Shown here piece after piece: positions 58,193-64,000 of a DNA stretch of 64,000 nucleotides. Source of the DNA: Lutibacter sp. (GTDB lineage: Bacteria > Bacteroidota > Bacteroidia > Flavobacteriales > Flavobacteriaceae). The notes beneath the pieces are model-generated. The model was given only the letters and a program-made list of their open reading frames with translations, was not told where the DNA came from and did not search any database. How positions within the stretch are numbered: the first letter of the stretch is position 1; each line of letters begins with the position of its first letter. Location: the NCBI RefSeq assembly GCF_013139515.1, contig NZ_WTAR01000022.1, positions 1 to 64,000 of the forward strand, written 5' to 3'. Made by a program: the position numbers and the translations under genes.

Positions 58193-59554
58193 TTATTTAT
58201 TCTGAAGGTATTCTGGCACTAATTCTTGTCTTCTAAATACTTCTTTATCTTCAGCTTTTCGTACCAAATGCACTTCTCCTTTTTCATCAATTAAAACAAT
58301 ATTAGGACGATAGGTAATAAACTGCATCCATTGTGTCATGGTGTACGCTCCTACTCTTTTCACTACAAAATGATCTCCTTTATTTAACATTGGAAAATCT
58401 ATATTTTTACGAATCACATCAATATTCATACATAAAGGCCCGTAAATTGTTGTTGGCTCTGATTGAAAACTTGATTCATGTACCGGATAAATTTCGTGAT
58501 CGTACCAAAAAGCAGTGAACATTAAATTTACACCTGCATCAATTACCATAGATCGTCTTCCGTCAGCTAAACGCTTATTTGCTAAAACGGTTCCTGCCAA
58601 CCAGCCGGCATCATCAATTAAAGCCCGTCCTGTTTCTAAAATTAACATTGGAGTTTCATTATTTGGAAAATTAACAGCTGTCATAGCCGTTGTAATTGAA
58701 TGTGCATAATCATCAAAACTTGGTGTAGTGTCAGTTGCTAGCATATACGCACCTTGTAATGTGTTTTGTGATGCAAAACCTCCACCAACATCAATATAGC
58801 CAATACTAGTTTGAAAACGATCGTATGTTTTATTTGCCAAAGCTGCTAATTTTTCAACTGCAGTAGCATATGCTTTAGACATTGTTATATACGTTCCTAT
58901 ATGAATGTGTAACCCAATTAAATCTATTTTTCCGTTAGAAAGTAACCTGTTTATTGCATTCCAAGCTTCACCATTTTCATAATTAAATCCGAAACGATCC
59001 CACTGAGGAATAATTCCTGTATCCATATTTACCCGAATTGCAACTTGTGGACGTTCTTTTAATTTATCAACCAAACCAATAATTGTGTACAATTCATCAA
59101 AATGATCTATATGAACTAATGATTTATTGTTGATGGCTCTTATTAAATCGGCATCGCTTTTATCTGGTCCGTTAAAAATAATTTTATTTCCAGGTGTGCC
59201 ATTATCTATTGCTTTTTCATATTCAAAGCCTGAAACTACTTCAGCCCAAGCTCCTTCTTGATGAAAAATACGGCAAACAGCATCTAAATAATTAGTTTTA
59301 TATGACCATGCAAATTGCACTTTTGGATACCGTGTAGAAAACGCTCTATGCGCAGTTCTATAGGTTTCTCGCATTGTTTTTTCAGAAATAACAAACACTG
59401 GAGATCCATATTTTTCAATAATACCATCAATGGGTACATTGTCTATAGTTTCTATGGGTTGCAACCTTTTTACACTTCCAAATTTGTTTGGAATTCCTTC
59501 AACAACTTTTCTTAATACCGGGCGTTCATATATTTTTTTATTCATTTTTTTCAT
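58193..59554 (-). CDS. Type III PLP-dependent decarboxylase (diaminopimelate/ornithine decarboxylase-like)
   Basis: VFVISEKTMRETYRTAHRAFSTRYPKVQFAWSYKTNYLDAVCRIFHQEGAWAEVVSGFEYEKA; LIGLHIHIGTY; YIDVGGGFA; ILETGRALIDDAGWL; YGPLCMNIDVI. Confidence 0.92.
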   Translation of the reverse strand: MKKMNKKIYERPVLRKVVEGIPNKFGSVKRLQPIETIDNVPIDGIIEKYGSPVFVISEKTMRETYRTAHRAFSTRYPKVQFAWSYKTNYLDAVCRIFHQEGAWAEVVSGFEYEKAIDNGTPGNKIIFNGPDKSDADLIRAINNKSLVHIDHFDELYTIIGLVDKLKERPQVAIRVNMDTGIIPQWDRFGFNYENGEAWNAINRLLSNGKIDLIGLHIHIGTYITMSKAYATAVEKLAALANKTYDRFQTSIGYIDVGGGFASQNTLQGAYMLATDTTPSFDDYAHSITTAMTAVNFPNNETPMLILETGRALIDDAGWLAGTVLANKRLADGRRSMVIDAGVNLMFTAFWYDHEIYPVHESSFQSEPTTIYGPLCMNIDVIRKNIDFPMLNKGDHFVVKRVGAYTMTQWMQFITYRPNIVLIDEKGEVHLVRKAEDKEVFRRQELVPEYLQNK

Positions 59555-59556
59555 TT

Positions 59557-60600
59557 TTATAATTCTCCAAACATGATTATTTTTTCAAAATCGGCAATAT
59601 CACCTATTAAATCCCACGAATAACGGATAAACATTTTACCGTAAGCGTATTCAGTTACTGGTGCTACTTTTTCTCCCATTGCCATTCTGCATAACATTTC
59701 AGGAATATTTTGCCCTGCGCCAACTGCTAAATACACCCAAGCTGGTATACGAGGATTAATTTCAATTAAATGATATTCACCATCATCAGTCTTTATCATT
59801 TCAAGTTCCATAGCACCACGCCATTTTGTTTCTTTCATAATATGATGTGTTATTTCAAGTAAACGTTCATCATTTAATGTAATTCCTCCCCAAGCCTTTC
59901 CTTTATCTGTAATATATTGTTTACGCATAGCAACTGCAGAAATTGTATTTCCTTCTCCATCACCTAATGCAATTACATTTACTTCTGTTCCATGTACTGC
60001 TTCTTGTACTATAACTGGAAGTCCCCATTTTGCAGATAATTTATTAAAATAATACACACCTTGACTTTGGTTTACCACTTTATAAGCTTCGTAAAACTTA
60101 CCTTTTATATAATATGGATATGATAAAGGTTTTGGCAAATTTGCCAATTCTTTACTATTTAAAATTGGTTTACTAGCTGGTACGGTAATATTATATTTTT
60201 TAGCAAACTCAGGTAAATTATCTTTATGTCGTTCTTCAAACTGCTCCATAGTTGGTAAGAATGTACGAATACCCATTTCTAACAATTTTTTGCTAAATTT
60301 TATAAATAAGTACAATTCTGAATCAAAATTTGGAATAATTAAATCTAATTGCTCTCTTTCCTGAATATACGTTAAACGATCTAAAAATGCTTCACTTCCT
60401 GTTGAAGGGAAAGGCATTAGGTACGTTTTATCTACCAAATTTGGCATATAAATTCCTGGTTCTAAATTTTCATAGGCTAAACCTATAATTCGAACATTCA
60501 TTCCTGAATCTTTTATTCCTCTAATTACAGAAACTCCAGGACCTGGACTATCAATATTATTTAAACCTGTAACTGCTATAGTTATTTTTTTTGATGCCAT
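59557..60600 (-). CDS. ATP-grasp domain-containing ligase
   Basis: ITIAVTGLNNIDSPGPGVSVIRGIKDSG...YPYYIKGKFYEAYKVV...VIVQEAVHGTEVNVIALGDGEG...WRGAMELEMIKTDDGEYHLIEINPRIPAW. Confidence 0.93.
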   Translation of the reverse strand: MASKKITIAVTGLNNIDSPGPGVSVIRGIKDSGMNVRIIGLAYENLEPGIYMPNLVDKTYLMPFPSTGSEAFLDRLTYIQEREQLDLIIPNFDSELYLFIKFSKKLLEMGIRTFLPTMEQFEERHKDNLPEFAKKYNITVPASKPILNSKELANLPKPLSYPYYIKGKFYEAYKVVNQSQGVYYFNKLSAKWGLPVIVQEAVHGTEVNVIALGDGEGNTISAVAMRKQYITDKGKAWGGITLNDERLLEITHHIMKETKWRGAMELEMIKTDDGEYHLIEINPRIPAWVYLAVGAGQNIPEMLCRMAMGEKVAPVTEYAYGKMFIRYSWDLIGDIADFEKIIMFGEL

Positions 60601-60603
60601 AAC

Positions 60604-60843
60604 TTAGTCTAACATATTTTCACGTTTTAAAAAATCTAAATACTCATATAAATCACGACCTGCAGTTACTTTATCTATTTCAAATTCAGTTGTAATTTCA
60701 TCAATAATTTCATTGGCGGGTTTTCCTTCTTTTAAATGATGAATAATTAATAAACCTAATTCATTTGTTGTAAACGACTCACCTGTAGATGGTTTAAAAA
60801 TAAACCCGTTATCACTTATGGCTAGTGAATTTAATTTGCTCAT
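60604..60843 (-). CDS. PqqD-like small protein
   Basis: LAISDNGFIFKPSTGESFTTNELGLLIIHHLKEGKPANEIIDEITTEFEIDKVTAGRDLYEYLDFLKRENML; PqqD-type wHTH pattern. Confidence 0.8.
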   Translation of the reverse strand: MSKLNSLAISDNGFIFKPSTGESFTTNELGLLIIHHLKEGKPANEIIDEITTEFEIDKVTAGRDLYEYLDFLKRENMLD

Positions 60844-61206
60844 ATATTGTTTTTTTACTATTAAAATTTATTGTTTACATCTCAAATTTCATAACTAATT
60901 TTTTAATGAAAAGCTATATTTGTTACTCAACATAAAATTAGATGTTTCAAAGATTTTATTAAGACTCTCACTTTTTAAAAAGGTTTAATGAACATTTGTT
61001 ACACAACTGTCAAAATTTTGCTACTAACATATTGCATTCTCTTAATTATATTTTATAACATTTTTGAACACTAACAATCAACAAGTTACAACTTATTCTA
61101 TGTTTTTATTCATTTTCATGTTAGGATTGCAAAACTATACAGACTATTAAAAAAATGGTTTATTACTATTTATTAAAATTCTAGAAATTCATAAAAACTA
61201 TTAAAA

Positions 61207-61680
61207 ATGAAAAAAAGAATACTAAAATGGGGTTTAATTCTTCTCGTTAGCGGAATTATTATTGGTGGCGCAGTTATCTACTTTATGTTTAATCAACCTC
61301 ACAGAAATATACAAGCAGCTACCGTTGATTATAAATTAGAAGCTTCTGCATTGGTAAAAGAATTCTTAACCGATGCTACTAAAGCAAATAATAAATATTT
61401 AGATGAAGAAGGAGAATCAAAAATAATTGCTATTTCAGGAACTGTTGCTTCCATTTCTGAAGATTTAAACAATCAGAAAGTACTATTTCTAAAAACCGAA
61501 ACTGATAAAGCAGGTGTAAGTTGCACTTTTACAACTGAAACAAATATGAATACCGAAAACTTTAAAGTAGGCGACCAAGCAAGTATAAAAGGAGTGATCC
61601 GTTCAGGTGCTGGTTACGATGAAGATTTAGAATTGTACGAAGATGTAATACTTGAAAAATGCAATATCATTCAGAATTAA
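61207..61680 (+). CDS. OB-fold (tRNA_anti-like) membrane-anchored protein
   Basis: N-terminal TM; ASALVKEFLTDATKANNKYLDEEGESKIIAISGTVASI...KVLFLKTETDKAGVSCTFTTE...VGDQASIKGVIRSG. Confidence 0.82.
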   Translation: MKKRILKWGLILLVSGIIIGGAVIYFMFNQPHRNIQAATVDYKLEASALVKEFLTDATKANNKYLDEEGESKIIAISGTVASISEDLNNQKVLFLKTETDKAGVSCTFTTETNMNTENFKVGDQASIKGVIRSGAGYDEDLELYEDVILEKCNIIQN

Positions 61681-61724
61681 TAAAAACAATTAACAAACAT
61701 AATTTATAACTAAAAACAACTATC

Positions 61725-62297
61725 ATGAAAAAATTACTTTTCACAATTGCTATTTCAGGAATTTTAGCAATAACATCAGCATTTACACTACCAACAGTTA
61801 GTAAATTAGTCACTAAAGCTGGCCACATCAACTTCTTTTCACACACAGCTGTTGAAGATATTAGTGCCAATAATTATAAAGTAGTAAGCACATTAGATAC
61901 AGCTACCGGAGAAGTAGTTTACTCTGTACCCATGCAGGGGTTTGAATTTGAAAAAGCATTAATGCAAAAACATTATAACAGTAAAAAGTTTTTAGATACT
62001 AAAACATTTCCAAAGGCTAAATTTAAAGGTCAAATTACCAATCTTGAAGCTATTAATTTTGAAGCAGATGGAACTTACAATGCTACTATTACTGGGGAAA
62101 TGAATTTACACGGTATTACAAAAGCAATTACTGAAACTGCTACCATTACTGTTTCAGGAAACAAAATTACTGTTGAAACAAAAGTAAACTTAACTTTAGT
62201 TGATTATAAAGTTGCTTTTAAAGGTGGTAAACCATCAACAAACATTGCTAAAACTATTGAAGTAACTTCAAAATCTGAATATACTAAAGAAGGGTAA
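61725..62297 (+). CDS. YceI family protein
   Basis: GHINFFSHTAVEDISANNYKVVSTLDTATGEVVYSVPMQGFEFEKALMQKHYNSKKFLDTKTFPKAKFKG. Confidence 0.92.
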   Translation: MKKLLFTIAISGILAITSAFTLPTVSKLVTKAGHINFFSHTAVEDISANNYKVVSTLDTATGEVVYSVPMQGFEFEKALMQKHYNSKKFLDTKTFPKAKFKGQITNLEAINFEADGTYNATITGEMNLHGITKAITETATITVSGNKITVETKVNLTLVDYKVAFKGGKPSTNIAKTIEVTSKSEYTKEG

Positions 62298-62322
62298 ATA
62301 ACTAATTAAACCCCAATTTTTT

Positions 62323-62358
62323 AAAATCCTTTTACTTTTAATTAAGTAAGAGGATTTT
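62323..62358 (+). terminator. Intrinsic terminator of the YceI gene
   Basis: AAAATCCTTTTACTT / AAGTAAGAGGATTTT stem (one mismatch) followed by T-run. Confidence 0.75.
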
Positions 62359-62445
62359 TTTTACAGCAATTTTAAATCAAAACTTAACACAAAAATAATT
62401 CATAATAAAAGAGTATATTTAGCACTTTTAAAATAAATTATTTAT

Positions 62446-63807
62446 ATGACAAGCAAAGTACAAGAACAAACATTATGGGGACATCCTAAAGGATTATATA
62501 TCTTATTTTTTACTGAGTTATGGGAACGTTTTTCATACTATGGTATGCGCGCTATTTTAATTTTGTATTTAACTGCAAAAACTACTGATAGCAATGCAGG
62601 TTTAGGTTGGGATAAAGTCTCTGCACTTGAACTTTATGGTTGGTACACCATGTTTGTATATGTATTATCTGTTCCAGGTGGTTTACTGGCTGACCGTTTA
62701 TTAGGGCAGAAAAAAACGGTGATGCTGGGTGGTTTTTTATTAGTAGCCGGACATATAATTTTAGCTTTTGATACCATAACAGCTTTTTACTCAGGATTGG
62801 TCCTTATTGTTTTAGGTGTTGGAGCTTTAAAACCAAACATTTCAACCATGGTTGGAGGGTTGTATAACAAAGGTGACGCTAAAAGAGATACCGCATTTAC
62901 CATATTTTATATTGGAATTAATATTGGTGCCTTTGCAGCACCTTTAATTGTTGGTTATGTGGGTGAAGTTATTAACTGGCATTACGGATTTGGATTGGCT
63001 GGTATTGGTATGACTATTGGACAGATCGTATACATATGGGGTCAAAAATATTTAAAAGATGTTGGGAATTTTGTTATTATTCCGAAGGAAAAAGGAACCA
63101 ATAAAAAAGTACCACTTACTGCTATTGAAAAAGACCGAATGATTGTTTTAATCTTATCGTTTATCATTGTCATTGTTTTTTGGGGAGCCTATGAGCAAGC
63201 AGGCGGGTTAATGAATTTATATGCGCGCGATAAAATTGACAGAGTCATGTTTGGCTTTACCGTACCTACAAGTTTTTTACAAGCATTACACGCCTTTTTT
63301 GTTATTTTATTTGGAGTTCCTGTAGCTTGGTTTTGGACACGTTGGCGTAAAAAAGGAAAAGAAAGTTCTTCACTCTTTAAAATGGGAGCCGGTACAATTA
63401 TTACTGGTTTAGGGTTTTTATTGTTGGCTGCGGCTGCACTTGAAACTGCAAGCTCGCTAGACGGTAAAGCATCTATTTACTGGATGTTTGGAGCTTATTT
63501 ATTACACGTAATTGGAGAATTAAGTATCTCACCCGTTGCCTTATCGTTTATCACCAAATTAGCACCTATAAAATACGCTTCTTTAATGATGGGAACTTAT
63601 TTTATGGTTTCAGGAGTTGGTAATAAACTAGCTGGTTTGGTAGGTGAAGCCGCTCAAAGCGCTGGTGAATACACTATTTTTATGGGTGTACTTATATTTT
63701 GTGTTTCATTTGGATTGCTACTTATAGTATTTGTTAAAAGGTTAAAGAAACTAACCCATGGAGCCGATGATGTAGATGAAAAAATAGTAATAGTTGAAGC
63801 TGAGTAG
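62446..63807 (+). CDS. Proton-dependent oligopeptide (POT) family MFS transporter
   Basis: LWGHPKGLYILFFTELWERFSYYGMRAILILYLT (ExxERFxYYG), GGLLADRLLGQKKTVMLGG. Confidence 0.95.
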   Translation: MTSKVQEQTLWGHPKGLYILFFTELWERFSYYGMRAILILYLTAKTTDSNAGLGWDKVSALELYGWYTMFVYVLSVPGGLLADRLLGQKKTVMLGGFLLVAGHIILAFDTITAFYSGLVLIVLGVGALKPNISTMVGGLYNKGDAKRDTAFTIFYIGINIGAFAAPLIVGYVGEVINWHYGFGLAGIGMTIGQIVYIWGQKYLKDVGNFVIIPKEKGTNKKVPLTAIEKDRMIVLILSFIIVIVFWGAYEQAGGLMNLYARDKIDRVMFGFTVPTSFLQALHAFFVILFGVPVAWFWTRWRKKGKESSSLFKMGAGTIITGLGFLLLAAAALETASSLDGKASIYWMFGAYLLHVIGELSISPVALSFITKLAPIKYASLMMGTYFMVSGVGNKLAGLVGEAAQSAGEYTIFMGVLIFCVSFGLLLIVFVKRLKKLTHGADDVDEKIVIVEAE

Positions 63808-63860
63808 ATTTGAATAACGAGAATCTAAAAGCTTTAAACAATTATTTAGGAGTAAATTAA

Positions 63861-64000
63861 ATGCAAGATAGAAAACAACTTTTAAAATTGGATGTTTCCG
63901 TTTTTGAAAAAAATGGAAAATCAGAATTTGCGCAACTAGTTAAAAAAAATAAATTAAGAACAACTAGAGCTCTTAATGATTTTTTAATTGGAATGAAAAA
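63861..64000 (+). CDS. Hypothetical protein, truncated by window end
   Basis: ATG at 63861 after AGGAG-like RBS; MQDRKQLLKLDVSVFEKNGKSEFAQLVKKNKLRTTRALNDFLIGMK..., open to window end. Confidence 0.6.
   Translation, partial: MQDRKQLLKLDVSVFEKNGKSEFAQLVKKNKLRTTRALNDFLIGMK

Noticed and set aside
1-64000. CRISPR arrays, rRNA/tRNA genes, prophage, toxin-antitoxin or intact IS elements
   Set aside because: No regularly spaced repeats with unique spacers, no RNA gene signatures and no transposase or integrase ORFs were seen.

Overview
This 64-kb window is AT-rich, with chromosomal gene content typical of Bacteroidota/Flavobacteriaceae (TAnnTTTG-like promoters, YbbR/YajC/DUF1573/NusB cluster, MoxR-DUF58-DUF4350-DUF4129-SpoIIM-RDD cluster, BshC, DUF3276). 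I found no rRNA, tRNA, CRISPR array or intact transposase. About 55 CDSs are supported; most are housekeeping genes. The first ~8 kb is accessory: a truncated PL17-type alginate lyase, a cadherin/LRR lipoprotein, a propeller histidine kinase plus LytTR regulator, and at least three decayed gene fragments, two of which are absent from the ORF track. A 25-bp element (22/25 identical) lies upstream of both the LytTR regulator and the cadherin/LRR lipoprotein, so it may be the operator linking them. The second notable locus (53.8-60.8 kb) is a minus-strand run of PqqD-like protein, ATP-grasp ligase, DAP-decarboxylase-like PLP enzyme, urea-transporter/M23-peptidase fusion, TPR/beta-barrel protein and TPR protein. 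This is the best candidate for an uncharacterised system. All family calls are from reading protein motifs by eye; no searches were run.
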